A DNA stretch of 64,000 bases from Flavobacterium micromati (GTDB taxonomy: Bacteria > Bacteroidota > Bacteroidia > Flavobacteriales > Flavobacteriaceae). Shown here one piece after another: positions 9,864 through 20,106 of the stretch. Under the pieces are notes generated by a model, which saw only the letters and a list, made by a program, of their open reading frames with translations, was not told where the DNA came from and searched no databases. The stretch lies in contig NZ_FQWF01000004.1 in NCBI RefSeq assembly GCF_900129585.1, forward strand, positions 62,001 through 126,000, in the 5' to 3' direction. Made by a program: the position numbers and the translations under genes. The stretch's first letter is position 1. Every line of letters begins with the position of its first letter.

Positions 9864-12800
9864 ATGAAGACAAACTATCTATTAATCCTTTTTCTATTTT
9901 TATCTTCTTTTGGCTTCGCCCAAAAATTTGAAATAGAGGGAGTTGTAAAAGAAGCTGGTTCTAGTTTACCCATTCCAGGAGTTAATGTTCAAATAAAAAA
10001 TGCCAAAACAGGTACATCAACTGATTTTGACGGTCGTTTTTCTTTAAAAGGAATTGCAGCTGGATCAACAATTGTTTTTTCCTATCTGGGATTTAAAAAT
10101 TATGAATATAAAGTATTGGCTTCCGCTAATTCTCTTTCAATTTTAATGCAAGAGGACTCTAAGTTGTTGGATGAAGTAGTAGTCATTGGATACGGAACTC
10201 AGAAAAAACGAGAAGTAACTGGAGCAGTTTCAGTTGTGGATAGTAAAACTATAGAAGCATTACAGCCAGTGCGAATTGAACAAGCACTGCAAGGAACCGT
10301 TTCGGGAGTTAATGTAACAACAACCTCGGGTGCTCCTGGTGCAGCATTAGACATCCGCATCAGAGGAATTGCTACTAACGGAGAGAACAGACCAACAACT
10401 ATAATTGATGGTTACGTAGGTGACCTAGGATTATTAAACCCTAATGATGTAGAATCAATTACGGTTTTGAAAGATGCACAAGCTGCTATATATGGAACTA
10501 TTGGTGCCAACGGAATTATTTTAATTACCACTAAATCTGGTAAAAAGAATTCTAAAGCAAAAATTAGTTATAACACATACACCGGTTTTCAAGAAACTTC
10601 TCGCACTTTACCCGTGCTAAATGCAACCGAATATGCTTTATTATTAAATGAAAGTTATGCAAATGGTGGCAATGCAATTCCATTTCCTAATGTTTCTGGT
10701 TTAGGAAAAGGTACAAATTGGCAAAATGAAGTTTTACGAACTAGTGTTCCTATAATTAATCACGATATTAATATCTCCGGTGGATCTGATAAAATTACGT
10801 ATTCAGTGAGTGGTTCTCATTTAGACCAAGAAGGAATTATTGGAGGAGCAAAATCGGGTTTTTTAAGAAATACAGCTAGAGTTTCGTTGGGTGCTGATGT
10901 TACCGAGAAATTAAAAATAAAAACAAATATAATCTATACCTATTTTAATAGAAAGTCGTTAAATGAAAATGGTTTGGGATCTATATTATTTAATGCATTA
11001 AATGCACCAGCAACCTTAAAACCGTTTGATGCCACTGGTAATTTTAGTTTGATACCAAGCACTACTGGTTTAGGTATTGAAATTATAAATCCATTAGCAC
11101 AAATTGCTAATACTTACAATGATTACAACTTTAAGAAAATCAATGGTAATTTTGGGTTTGATTACAAACTTTTTAAAGATTTTGTGGTTTCGAGTTCTAT
11201 TGGTTTCAATACTTCAAATAGTGAGTCTAAATCATTTGCCCAGCAAATTAGTTATGGCGGAAAAGTGTTTGATGTACCTAGAAGTTCAGTAACTCAAAAC
11301 GCAATTAATGACAATGATTATTCCTTTGATTTATTTGGAACCTACACAAAAAAAATTGCTAATGATCACAATGTGACAGCAACTATAGGTAACACTATTT
11401 TTAAGCAATTCGGTAATGGTTTATTTGCAACTGGATTTGATGTTCCTTACAATTCTTGGCAATTTGCTGATATTGGATTGACAAGAGGAATTCCTGATGT
11501 TCTGACAAATAGTTCTTACATATATGACGAAAGAAGGCTTTCTTATTTTGCTAGAGGACAATATGATTACAAAGGAAAGTATCTTTTCTCAGCAATGATA
11601 CGCCGTGATGCCTCTACTAAATTTGGACCTGGTAATAAAGTGGGTTATTTTCCATCGTTTACAGCAGGTTGGATAATCTCTGATGAAGGTTTTTTTGGCG
11701 AAGACAAAATTATAAACTTCATGAAATTAAGAGGAAGTTACGGTACATTAGGTAATGACCAAATTCCAAATAACGGTTACATAGCACAACTGAATGGCGA
11801 AGCTACTTATGTTTTTGATGATGCATTAGTAAATGGTTTAGCTACGGGACAAATTCCAAATGCAAATTTAAAATGGGAAGAAGCCAGAAAATTTGATGTT
11901 GGTTTAGATCTAAAATTAGCACAAAACAAAGTTTCTTTTGTTGCTGATTATTTTATTGATACTCGCGCTGATTTGTTAATTCCGTTTATTCCGGTTTCAG
12001 GAATCAATGGAACTGCAGCTCCCGGAGCCGGCTCTCCTACCATTAATGCTGGAACAGTGCGAAATTCAGGTTTTGAATTTGCCATTGATTATAAAAATAA
12101 ATTTTCAGAAAATTTTTCGATGGGCGTGGGCTACAATATTACTTTTCTTAAAAACGAAGTACTAGAAGTAAACAACGGAATAGGATATATTGAAGGTGGT
12201 GCGTTTGGCGTAGGCCAACTTCCTCCTTCAAGAATGGAAGTGGGAAAACCAATAGGTTATTTCTATGGGTACAAAACGGATGGGATTTTTCAAAATCAAG
12301 CAGAAATAGATGCACATCCATCTCAATTAGCACTTGGTGCTGATGCTAGTCCTGGCGATCTTCGTTTTGTTGATACAAATGGAGATGGAATCTTGAATGC
12401 AAGCGATAGAACGAACATTGGAGATCCAATTCCTGCTGCCACAATGGGTTTTAATTTACAAATGAATTATAAAAGTTTTGATTTTGCTGTGTACACTTTT
12501 GCCTCTGTAGGGAATGATATGGTACGTAATTACGAAAGAAATCTTACCGATGTAAACCGCTTGAATTATGTTTTGGATAGATGGACAGGCGAAGGTAGCA
12601 CGAATGCAAATCCCAGAGTAACTACAAGTGCAACTGGAAATTCTACTTTTTCAAGTTATTTTGTTGAAGATGCTTCCTATTTGAGAATTCAAAACATGCA
12701 ATTGGGATATTCGTTAAATCCTAAATATTCCGAAAAAGCAGGGATTACAAAAGTAAGATTGTATGCTGGTGTAAATAATTTATACACATTTACCAAATAC

Positions 12801-12911
12801 AAAGGTTTTGATCCTGGTGCTTCGAATGGCGCTCCAATTGGCGGCGGAATTGACTATGGTTTTTATCCAATACCAAGAACCTATTTGCTAGGTTTAAATA
12901 TTAATTTTTAA
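9864..12911 (+). CDS. SusC/RagA-type TonB-dependent outer-membrane transporter
   Basis: The protein has 1015 residues, the usual SusC length. After a signal peptide (to about residue 19, SFGFAQ) comes a carboxypeptidase-regulatory-like domain (about 22-100: IEGVVKEAGSSLPIPGVNVQ, GTSTDFDGRFSLKGI). The SusC motif LDEVVVIGYGTQKKREVTGAV leads into the plug, and a 22-strand-type barrel ends in LGLNINF with the terminal Phe. It imports oligosaccharides into the periplasm with TonB energy, working with the SusD lipoprotein encoded 11 bases downstream. The gene order that follows (glucan-binding lipoprotein, GH16, GH3, GH16) points to beta-1,3-glucan oligosaccharides as cargo. Confidence 0.95.
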   Translation: MKTNYLLILFLFLSSFGFAQKFEIEGVVKEAGSSLPIPGVNVQIKNAKTGTSTDFDGRFSLKGIAAGSTIVFSYLGFKNYEYKVLASANSLSILMQEDSKLLDEVVVIGYGTQKKREVTGAVSVVDSKTIEALQPVRIEQALQGTVSGVNVTTTSGAPGAALDIRIRGIATNGENRPTTIIDGYVGDLGLLNPNDVESITVLKDAQAAIYGTIGANGIILITTKSGKKNSKAKISYNTYTGFQETSRTLPVLNATEYALLLNESYANGGNAIPFPNVSGLGKGTNWQNEVLRTSVPIINHDINISGGSDKITYSVSGSHLDQEGIIGGAKSGFLRNTARVSLGADVTEKLKIKTNIIYTYFNRKSLNENGLGSILFNALNAPATLKPFDATGNFSLIPSTTGLGIEIINPLAQIANTYNDYNFKKINGNFGFDYKLFKDFVVSSSIGFNTSNSESKSFAQQISYGGKVFDVPRSSVTQNAINDNDYSFDLFGTYTKKIANDHNVTATIGNTIFKQFGNGLFATGFDVPYNSWQFADIGLTRGIPDVLTNSSYIYDERRLSYFARGQYDYKGKYLFSAMIRRDASTKFGPGNKVGYFPSFTAGWIISDEGFFGEDKIINFMKLRGSYGTLGNDQIPNNGYIAQLNGEATYVFDDALVNGLATGQIPNANLKWEEARKFDVGLDLKLAQNKVSFVADYFIDTRADLLIPFIPVSGINGTAAPGAGSPTINAGTVRNSGFEFAIDYKNKFSENFSMGVGYNITFLKNEVLEVNNGIGYIEGGAFGVGQLPPSRMEVGKPIGYFYGYKTDGIFQNQAEIDAHPSQLALGADASPGDLRFVDTNGDGILNASDRTNIGDPIPAATMGFNLQMNYKSFDFAVYTFASVGNDMVRNYERNLTDVNRLNYVLDRWTGEGSTNANPRVTTSATGNSTFSSYFVEDASYLRIQNMQLGYSLNPKYSEKAGITKVRLYAGVNNLYTFTKYKGFDPGASNGAPIGGGIDYGFYPIPRTYLLGLNINF

Positions 12912-12922
12912 TTCGTACAAAA

Positions 12923-14401
12923 ATGAAAAAATATCTATTTATTAGCCTCATATCGATCGCAATATTCTTTACTATTACCGTTTCTTGTAGTGATGATTTT
13001 GTGGATCGCCCCGTACAATATTCAATCGATTCTGAGAATTATTTTAATTCTAAATCTGATTATGACAATGCTTTAATTGCAGCTTATGATTTGCTTCAAA
13101 CAACTTATCTCAATTCAATTTTAGGTGAGATAGCCTCAGATAATACCTTAGCAGGAGGTGAAAGCCAATCTGATACGCCAGGATTTCAGCAAATTGATGA
13201 TATGATTCATACGCCAGTCAATAGCAATTTAAAGAATTTGTGGGATTGGATGTTTGCTGGAGTTCAACGTGCAAATTATATTTTGGAATTCAAAGACAAA
13301 ACTGATTTTCCAGAAAAAAAGCAAGTAATTGCTGAAGCTCGATTTCTTAGAGCATATTATCATTTCGAATTAGTAAAATGGTTTGGCGCAATTCCTATGA
13401 AAGGCGATGCAAGGTTTAGTCCAGGCGATGAGAAATTAATTCCTCGTTCCCCAGCCTCAGCAGTTTATGCAACAATAGAATCTGATTTGATTTTTGCCTC
13501 AGCAAATTTATCAGCAACGGCTGTTCAAAAAGGACGAGTTACCAGAGGCGCGGCATTAGCTTTATTAGGAAAGGCTTATCTATACCAGAATAAATTTGCC
13601 CAAGCTGCTTCAACGCTAGAGAGTTTGATTAGCACTTCGCCATACGCATTGATAGTAAACTATAATACTATTTTTGAAAATGCAGGTGAAAATGGTTTGG
13701 AATCGGTATTTGAAGTGCAGTATACTGATGTCGAAGGAGCAGGTTTTGGATGTCTCCAATGTAGCGAAGGAAATGTAGCTGTAGGTTTCAATGGACCCAG
13801 AAATTACACAGGTACTCTCTTTACTTCGGGTTTTAGCTTTAATGTTCCAACCCAAAAAGTTGTAAATGCATTTGAAGCCGGTGATTTAAGAAAAGCAGTG
13901 GCAATTTTAGACATCGAAGCTTGGGCAACTGCAACAGGAGCGACGTTTGGAAAAGGATATGAGCACACTGGTTTTTTTAATAGAAAATATATTCCTAGAA
14001 CAAGAAGAGCGGAATCACAAGGAGATTTAAATCTTACCAATCCAAATAATTATAGAGCAATTAGATATGCCGATGTTTTATTAATGGCTGCTGAAGCTTA
14101 TAGTCGCGGCGGTATTGACGATACGAAAGCAAGAGGGTATTTAAATCAAGTGCGCCGACGTGCTTTTGGAGATTTAAACCATGATATTTCATCCTCTGGA
14201 GCTGCTTTGACTGATTTTATTCTTTTAGAAAGAAGGTTAGAGTTAGTTGGAGAAGGACACCGTTTCTTTGATTTAGTTCGCACCGGAAAAGCGGCACAAG
14301 AAATCCCCGGATTTACAGCGAATAAAAATGAATTATTTCCAATACCTATTGAAGAAATTCAATTTGCAAATGGTAATTGGCAACAAAATCCTGGCTATTA
14401 A
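12923..14401 (+). CDS. SusD/RagB-type nutrient-binding lipoprotein
   Basis: The protein has 492 residues. A lipoprotein signal ends with Cys22 in TVSCSDDF. The TPR-rich SusD fold is recognisable from LIAAYDLLQTTYLN, AEARFLRAYYHFELVKWFGAIPM (the family signature) and the C-terminal LERRLELVGEGHRFFDLVRTG followed by LFPIPIEEI. It sits on the cell surface as the lid of the SusC barrel and captures glycan. The start is 11 bases after the susC stop, so the two are co-transcribed and probably translationally coupled. Confidence 0.95.
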   Translation: MKKYLFISLISIAIFFTITVSCSDDFVDRPVQYSIDSENYFNSKSDYDNALIAAYDLLQTTYLNSILGEIASDNTLAGGESQSDTPGFQQIDDMIHTPVNSNLKNLWDWMFAGVQRANYILEFKDKTDFPEKKQVIAEARFLRAYYHFELVKWFGAIPMKGDARFSPGDEKLIPRSPASAVYATIESDLIFASANLSATAVQKGRVTRGAALALLGKAYLYQNKFAQAASTLESLISTSPYALIVNYNTIFENAGENGLESVFEVQYTDVEGAGFGCLQCSEGNVAVGFNGPRNYTGTLFTSGFSFNVPTQKVVNAFEAGDLRKAVAILDIEAWATATGATFGKGYEHTGFFNRKYIPRTRRAESQGDLNLTNPNNYRAIRYADVLLMAAEAYSRGGIDDTKARGYLNQVRRRAFGDLNHDISSSGAALTDFILLERRLELVGEGHRFFDLVRTGKAAQEIPGFTANKNELFPIPIEEIQFANGNWQQNPGY

Positions 14402-14420
14402 AAACTAATATTATTTAGAC

Positions 14421-16016
14421 ATGAAAAAATTAAAATTAACACTAAGTCTTTTTGCTGTCGCACTCTTTTTAGGTTGTACAGACGAAAATAGTCTCGTGGA
14501 TTTAGAGGGCGTTCTAGCACCATCAAATATTTCCGCGCTTACTACAATTACGCAAGATAATTCTGTAAATGTGACCTTTTTGCCTAAAGGGGAAGGAGTA
14601 ACGCAATTTGAAATTTATTTTGGCGATACAACAACGACTCCCATTTTTGTTGCTCCAGGTGGAACTACAACACACAAATATAAAGAGGGAAAATTTCAAG
14701 CAAAAATTGTTGGTGTTACAATAAATGGAAAAAAAACGGAAGCGATTCAAGAGGTGACTGTTTCTTTTTTAGCACCAACAAATTTTGAACCAACTATAAC
14801 TATTGGAAGTAACCTTTCGATCAGCGTAACAGCCAAAGCGGAATTAGAGACCTTCTTCCAGGTTTATTTTGGCGATGTCGCTAATGAAGTTCCAGTAAAT
14901 TTTATGCAAGATGAAGTAATCACTCATACCTATAAAAATCCTGGAACATTTCAAGTACGAGTTGTTGCGTTGAGCGGAGGTGCTGCAACTATTCAAAAAA
15001 TCCAAAGTGTAACAATAACTAATTTATTTGCTGCCCCGATTCCTACCATTCCAGCTGCAAATGTTATTTCGATGTTCAGCGACAGTTACACAAATGTTGC
15101 TATTGATACTTGGCGCACTTCTTGGTCTCAGGCAAATTTGGAAGATATTGACATTAGTGGCAACAAAACAAAAAAGTACAGTGCTTTGAATTTCGTTGGA
15201 ATCGAAGCAACTACAACACCTATAAATGCAGCTGCAATGACATTTTTTCACGTTGATATTTGGTCTTCGGATTTTACTGAATTTAAAATTAAATTGGTCG
15301 ATTTTGGACCTAATGGCGCTTTTGGCGGAGGTGATGATCGGGAACACGAAATCACGATCGCTAATCCTGCAAAGGAAAAATGGGTAAGTTTGGATATTCC
15401 TTTGAGCGATTTTACTGGGTTAACAACTCGTTCTCATATTGCGCAACTAATTTTTGTAGGTTCGCCATCAGGAAATACTACAGTTTATGTAGATAATGTT
15501 TTCTTTTACAACACAGTAGGATCTGTTACTGCAGCTCCAGTTCCCACCCTTGCAGCTGCTAAAGTAATATCGATGTTTAGTGATAGCTATACAAATGTAG
15601 CAGTTGATACTTGGAGAACTTCATGGTCAAATGCTACTTTAACTGACTTAACTATCAGTGGAAATGCAACTAAAAAATATAGTGCATTAGACTTTGTGGG
15701 TATTGAAGCTACTACAACACCAATAAACGCGACCGCAATGACTCATTTTCATACTGATGTTTGGTCATCTGATTTTACAGAATTTAAGATCAAGTTGGTA
15801 GATTTTGGACCTAACGGCGCATTTGGCGGAGGCGATGACAAAGAACATGAAATAACTATCACTGCGCCTGCCAAAGGGACATGGGTAAGTTTAGACATAC
15901 CATTAAGTTCATTTACAGGGCTGACTACTCGTGCTCACATTGCACAATTAATTTACGTTGGTGCTCCTTCGGGCAATAATACTGTCTATGTCGATAATGT
16001 TTATTTCCATAATTAA
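14421..16016 (+). CDS. Surface glycan-binding lipoprotein: two PKD-like domains, two tandem C-terminal repeats
   Basis: The protein has 531 residues. The lipobox Cys is residue 19 (LFLGCTDE). Residues about 35-200 form two PKD/Ig-like domains (FEIYFGD...THKYKEGKFQAKIVG; FQVYFGD...THTYKNPGTFQVRVV). Residues 204-366 and 372-531 are two near-identical copies of one module (VISMFSDSYTNVA, KYSALxFVGIEATTTPIN, WSSDFTEFKIKLVDFGPN, TVYVDNVFF), period 168 residues. The beta-rich repeats ending in VYVDN look like a galactose-binding-like or jelly-roll carbohydrate-binding module. Position directly after susCD is that of a SusE/SusF-type binding protein, and this layout is known from Flavobacteriia laminarin loci. 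No catalytic residues are recognised. Confidence 0.8.
   Translation: MKKLKLTLSLFAVALFLGCTDENSLVDLEGVLAPSNISALTTITQDNSVNVTFLPKGEGVTQFEIYFGDTTTTPIFVAPGGTTTHKYKEGKFQAKIVGVTINGKKTEAIQEVTVSFLAPTNFEPTITIGSNLSISVTAKAELETFFQVYFGDVANEVPVNFMQDEVITHTYKNPGTFQVRVVALSGGAATIQKIQSVTITNLFAAPIPTIPAANVISMFSDSYTNVAIDTWRTSWSQANLEDIDISGNKTKKYSALNFVGIEATTTPINAAAMTFFHVDIWSSDFTEFKIKLVDFGPNGAFGGGDDREHEITIANPAKEKWVSLDIPLSDFTGLTTRSHIAQLIFVGSPSGNTTVYVDNVFFYNTVGSVTAAPVPTLAAAKVISMFSDSYTNVAVDTWRTSWSNATLTDLTISGNATKKYSALDFVGIEATTTPINATAMTHFHTDVWSSDFTEFKIKLVDFGPNGAFGGGDDKEHEITITAPAKGTWVSLDIPLSSFTGLTTRAHIAQLIYVGAPSGNNTVYVDNVYFHN
15030..16013 (+). repeat. In-gene tandem duplication of a 168-codon binding module
   Basis: The two C-terminal modules of the glycan-binding lipoprotein (DNA about 15030-15520 and 15534-16013) encode nearly the same residues but differ at many third codon positions. 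The duplication is therefore not recent, and the protein sequence has been kept by selection. Confidence 0.85.
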
Positions 16017-16084
16017 AAAGCAACTATCTCAGTAGATCATAGTTTTAATCATGTTAACACTAACAACATACAAAAACAATTAAA

Positions 16085-17728
16085 ATGAAAAAAATAATTA
16101 TAAATATCGTATCTGTACTTGTCCTTCTCTTGATGGTCAATTGCCAGGATGAAAATCTAGTTTTTGGATCACTGGATACTCCCACTGATTTAAAAGTTAC
16201 TGCTGAAATAATTGGCAAGTCTGCTGCTTTGCCTAATGGCGATGGTTCTGGTAAAGTCAGGTTTTCAAGTACCGCAAAAAATGCTATCTCCTTTAAATAT
16301 GTTTTTAGCGACGGCATTACAAAAAATGCTCCAAGTGGCGTTTTAGAAAATTCTTTTGCAACGCCTGGGGTAAATACTTATACGGTTACTGTTATTGCAT
16401 CTGGTGCTGGCGGTATTGCTACTAATGTCACTTTAGAAATTACAGTGTTTAGTGATTTTAAAGATGAAGGTGCTGTGCAATTTTTAACCGGTGGTTCAAG
16501 CAGAAAATGGTATTGGGCACAAAGAGAACCTGGACATTTAGGTGTTGGGCCAAATGTTGCATGGTCTGATCCTACTTTTGGAACAAAAAATTATTTTCCA
16601 GATTTTTATGCGGCTGTTGCCAATGAAAAATCGGCCACTTGTTTATACAACAGCGTGATGACGTTCTCTTTAGTTGCGCAGCAAATGCGATTTGAACTAG
16701 ACAATAAAGGCCAAACTTTTTACAATGGTGCATTTAAAGGTGGTGGCGATGATGCTTGTTATGATCTAAATACTAGTGGTTCTAAAATCGTTACTTTAAG
16801 TAAATCGGAATCATTTATCACTAAAAATCCTGACAGTGCCACTCAAACGAGAGGGACCATAGTAAACATAGCTGACGGCGGTTTTATGGGTTATTTTGTG
16901 GGAACCAGTTCTTATGAAATTTTGTCAATTACTGATAACCGTATGGTTGTTCGAGTAATTCAATCAGGTAATCCATTTTTAGCTTGGTACCACACTTTTA
17001 CAACATCGCCGCCCGGAGCTGCAGTAACGCCGCCACTAACAGCAAATTATACTGTTTTAAAATTTTCTGATGAATTTAATACTGACGGTGCTCCCGATCC
17101 TGCAAAATGGGGTTATGACTTAGGAGCAGGAGGTTGGGGAAATAATGAATCTCAAACTTATACAAGTGCTGCTGATAATGTAATTGTTCAAGGTGGAAAT
17201 CTAAAAATCACAGCTAAAAAAGTAGGAACAGGATATACATCTGCCCGACTAAAAACTGAGAATAAATATGAATTTACCTATGGTCGAATAGAAGTAAGAG
17301 CTAAACTACCTGCAGGTGCAGGAACTTGGCCAGCAATATGGTCGCTCGGGCAAGATTATGCAACTAATACTTGGCCAAAATGTGGTGAAATTGATTTCAT
17401 GGAACATCGAGGTAATGATCCTAATGTAATTCATGGTTCTCTGCATTATCCTGGAAATTTTGGCGGAAACGCTAATACCGCTAAAACAACAATTGCAAAT
17501 GCATCATCTGAATTTCATATTTATAAAACAGTGTGGAGTCCGGCTTTGATCCAGTTTTATGTAGACGATGTACTTTTTCACTCTTTTACAAATAGTGCTA
17601 CAGTGCCCTTTAACAGTGATTTCTTTTTGATTTTGAATGTCGCAATGGGTGGCTCATTTGGCGGGGCAATTGATCCAGCTTTCTCACAATCAGCAATGGA
17701 AATTGATTATGTAAGGGTTTATCAATAA
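16085..17728 (+). CDS. GH16 endo-beta-glucanase lipoprotein with N-terminal PKD-like domain
   Basis: The protein has 547 residues. The lipobox Cys is residue 20 (LLMVNCQDE). Residues about 30-125 form a PKD-like domain. A middle region of about 130-310 (GGSSRKWYWAQREPGHLGVG...) has no family that I recognise with certainty; similar segments occur in other Bacteroidota glucanases. Residues 320-547 are a GH16 domain: WGNNESQTYT in the substrate cleft, and the catalytic motif E435-I-D437-F-M-E440, with E435 the expected nucleophile and E440 the acid/base. WGNNExQ is typical of the laminarinase (beta-1,3-glucan) branch. It probably acts on the cell surface to cut laminarin into pieces for SusCD. 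Confidence 0.9.
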   Translation: MKKIIINIVSVLVLLLMVNCQDENLVFGSLDTPTDLKVTAEIIGKSAALPNGDGSGKVRFSSTAKNAISFKYVFSDGITKNAPSGVLENSFATPGVNTYTVTVIASGAGGIATNVTLEITVFSDFKDEGAVQFLTGGSSRKWYWAQREPGHLGVGPNVAWSDPTFGTKNYFPDFYAAVANEKSATCLYNSVMTFSLVAQQMRFELDNKGQTFYNGAFKGGGDDACYDLNTSGSKIVTLSKSESFITKNPDSATQTRGTIVNIADGGFMGYFVGTSSYEILSITDNRMVVRVIQSGNPFLAWYHTFTTSPPGAAVTPPLTANYTVLKFSDEFNTDGAPDPAKWGYDLGAGGWGNNESQTYTSAADNVIVQGGNLKITAKKVGTGYTSARLKTENKYEFTYGRIEVRAKLPAGAGTWPAIWSLGQDYATNTWPKCGEIDFMEHRGNDPNVIHGSLHYPGNFGGNANTAKTTIANASSEFHIYKTVWSPALIQFYVDDVLFHSFTNSATVPFNSDFFLILNVAMGGSFGGAIDPAFSQSAMEIDYVRVYQ

Positions 17729-17799
17729 AATTTTTAATAAGTGTAAATTATCAAAAGGTTGGTTCTTTTACCTACCTTTTATTTTGTAAAAGAATCAAT

Positions 17800-20100
17800 A
17801 TGAAAAATAGATCCATCATAGCGGTATTAGTCGTAACGGTTCTAATAACAACAGGCTGCAGCAACAAAATTTTAAAATCTCCAGTTCCTTATTCTAAAGA
17901 AAGTATTTTGGATACCAAAGTAGATTCGGTGCTTCAACTAATGACTTTAGAAGAAAAAGTAGGACAGCTCAATCAATACAATGGGTTCTGGGAAATTACG
18001 GGGCCAACACCAAAAGAAGGTCAGGCCGCAAAGAAATACGATGATTTAAAAAAAGGGTTGGTAGGATCAATGCTTAACGTAAGAGGAGTGAAGGATGTAC
18101 GAGCATTACAAAAAATTGCGGTCGAGCAAACTCGGTTAGGGATTCCACTACTATTTGGATTTGATGTTATTCATGGCTATAAAACTATTAGTCCAATTCC
18201 GCTAGCAGAGGCAGCTAGTTGGGATCTAGAAGCTATAAAAAAATCAGCTGCAATTGCTGCAGAAGAAGCGGCTGCTGTGGGACTAAACTGGACTTTTGCA
18301 CCCATGGTTGATATTTCCAGAGACGCACGCTGGGGTCGGGTAATGGAGGGCGCGGGTGAAGATCCGTTTTTGGGAAGTAAAATTGCAGTAGCAAGAGTTC
18401 AAGGTTTTCAGGGGGAAGATTTATCGGCTACCAACACTATTTTGGCTTGCGCCAAACATTTTGCAGGCTACGGATTTGCAGAAGCAGGAAGAGATTATAA
18501 CACAGTTGATATAAGTGAAACAGTGTTGCAGAACACTATTTTTCCTCCCTTCAAAGCGGCTGTTGATGCAGGTGTGCGAACTTTTATGAACTCTTTCAAC
18601 GAGTTAAACGGAATTCCTGCAACAGGAAGTTCGTATTTACAAAGAGAAATACTCAAGGGCGAATGGAAATTTGATGGATTAATGGTCTCTGATTGGGGAT
18701 CAATCAACGAGATGATCGCGCATGGTTATGCTAAAGACAGCAAACATGCTGCGGAGATAGCTATTAATGCAGGTTCTGACATGGATATGGAATCCAGTGC
18801 TTATGTTACTCATTTAGTAGAATTAGTCAAAGAAGGTAAAGTAAAAGAAAGTGTAATTAATGATGCTGCAAGACGAATCTTGAAAGTAAAGTTTGAGTTG
18901 GGATTATTTGAGGATCCCTATAAATACTGTGATGAAAATAGAGAATTGACGACTGTTGGAAAACAAGAGTTTCAAGAAGGGGTTTTGGATATGGCTAGAA
19001 AGTCAATCGTGCTTTTAAAAAATGACAAAGAATTATTACCCTTAAAAAAATCAGGTCAGAAAATTGCCGTTATTGGCGCTTTGGCAAATGATAAAACGAG
19101 TCCGTTGGGAAGTTGGAGAATCGCTGCTGATGATAATTCGGCAGTATCAGTTTTGGAAGGTTTACAAAAGTATACTGGCAATCAGTTGACCTACGCAAAA
19201 GGAGCTGACGTAACAGAGGGAAGAACACAATTTATTTGGGAAACTAAAATTAACATGATTGACAAAAGTGGATTTACCGAAGCCTTAGCGGTTGCAAAAC
19301 AAGCCGATATTGTTATTATGGTTTTAGGAGAACACGGTTTACAATCAGGTGAGGGAAGAAGTAGAACTGACATTGGACTGCCTGGAGTTCAGCAAGAATT
19401 GCTAGAAGCTATTTATAAAGTAAATGCTAATATAGTTTTGGTTTTAAATAATGGTCGGCCGTTAGCAATTCCTTGGGCAGATGAAAATATTCCTGCAATT
19501 GTTGAAGCGTGGCAGCTAGGAACACAAAGCGGAAATGCAATTGCTGAGGTGCTATATGGAGATTATAACCCAAGTGGAAAATTGCCAATGACATTTCCGC
19601 GAAATGTGGGGCAGGTTCCTATTTATTACAATTTTAAAAATACTGGAAGACCAGTTATGAATGAGCCAGAAAGTGTGTTTTGGTCGCATTATATCGATGA
19701 AAAAAATACGCCTCTTTATGCCTTTGGTCACGGACTCAGTTATTCTAAAGTTGAATACGCTAATTTGCAATTATCATCTCCTTCATTTACTAAAAATGGC
19801 AAAATAGAGGTTTCTGTAACTGTAAAAAATACTGGAAAAGTTAAAGGAAAAGAAGTAGTTCAATTGTATATTAGAGATTTAATAGGAAGTACCACGCGTC
19901 CTGTAAAAGAGTTGAAAGGATTTGAAATGATTGAATTGCAACCCAACGAAACCAAAAAAGTAGTATTTATAATCAATGAAAAAACTATTGAATATTTTAC
20001 TGCCAATAGAAAATGGGAAGCTGAGAACGGAGATTTTAAAGTGTACATTGGAGGAAGTTCAGTAACAAAACTGGAAGGTGATTTTCAATATTCTAATTAA
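17800..20100 (+). CDS. bglX: GH3 beta-glucosidase lipoprotein
   Basis: The protein has 766 residues, the full length of BglX-type GH3 enzymes. The lipobox Cys is residue 20 (LITTGCSNK). The N-terminal TIM-barrel-like domain holds WGRVMEGAGEDP, CAKHFAGYG and LMVSDWGS, where D298 is the expected nucleophile. The alpha/beta sandwich domain (MVLGEHGLQSGEGRSRTDIGLPG) and a C-terminal fibronectin-III-like domain (VKNTGKVKGKEVVQLYIRD) follow. It releases glucose from short beta-glucan oligosaccharides, most likely in the periplasm after import. It lies 71 bases after the GH16 lipoprotein gene, and a small inverted repeat in that gap (AAAAGGT with ACCTTTT, about 17753-17780) could modulate readthrough. 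Confidence 0.92.
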   Translation: MKNRSIIAVLVVTVLITTGCSNKILKSPVPYSKESILDTKVDSVLQLMTLEEKVGQLNQYNGFWEITGPTPKEGQAAKKYDDLKKGLVGSMLNVRGVKDVRALQKIAVEQTRLGIPLLFGFDVIHGYKTISPIPLAEAASWDLEAIKKSAAIAAEEAAAVGLNWTFAPMVDISRDARWGRVMEGAGEDPFLGSKIAVARVQGFQGEDLSATNTILACAKHFAGYGFAEAGRDYNTVDISETVLQNTIFPPFKAAVDAGVRTFMNSFNELNGIPATGSSYLQREILKGEWKFDGLMVSDWGSINEMIAHGYAKDSKHAAEIAINAGSDMDMESSAYVTHLVELVKEGKVKESVINDAARRILKVKFELGLFEDPYKYCDENRELTTVGKQEFQEGVLDMARKSIVLLKNDKELLPLKKSGQKIAVIGALANDKTSPLGSWRIAADDNSAVSVLEGLQKYTGNQLTYAKGADVTEGRTQFIWETKINMIDKSGFTEALAVAKQADIVIMVLGEHGLQSGEGRSRTDIGLPGVQQELLEAIYKVNANIVLVLNNGRPLAIPWADENIPAIVEAWQLGTQSGNAIAEVLYGDYNPSGKLPMTFPRNVGQVPIYYNFKNTGRPVMNEPESVFWSHYIDEKNTPLYAFGHGLSYSKVEYANLQLSSPSFTKNGKIEVSVTVKNTGKVKGKEVVQLYIRDLIGSTTRPVKELKGFEMIELQPNETKKVVFIINEKTIEYFTANRKWEAENGDFKVYIGGSSVTKLEGDFQYSN

Positions 20101-20106
20101 ACTAAA

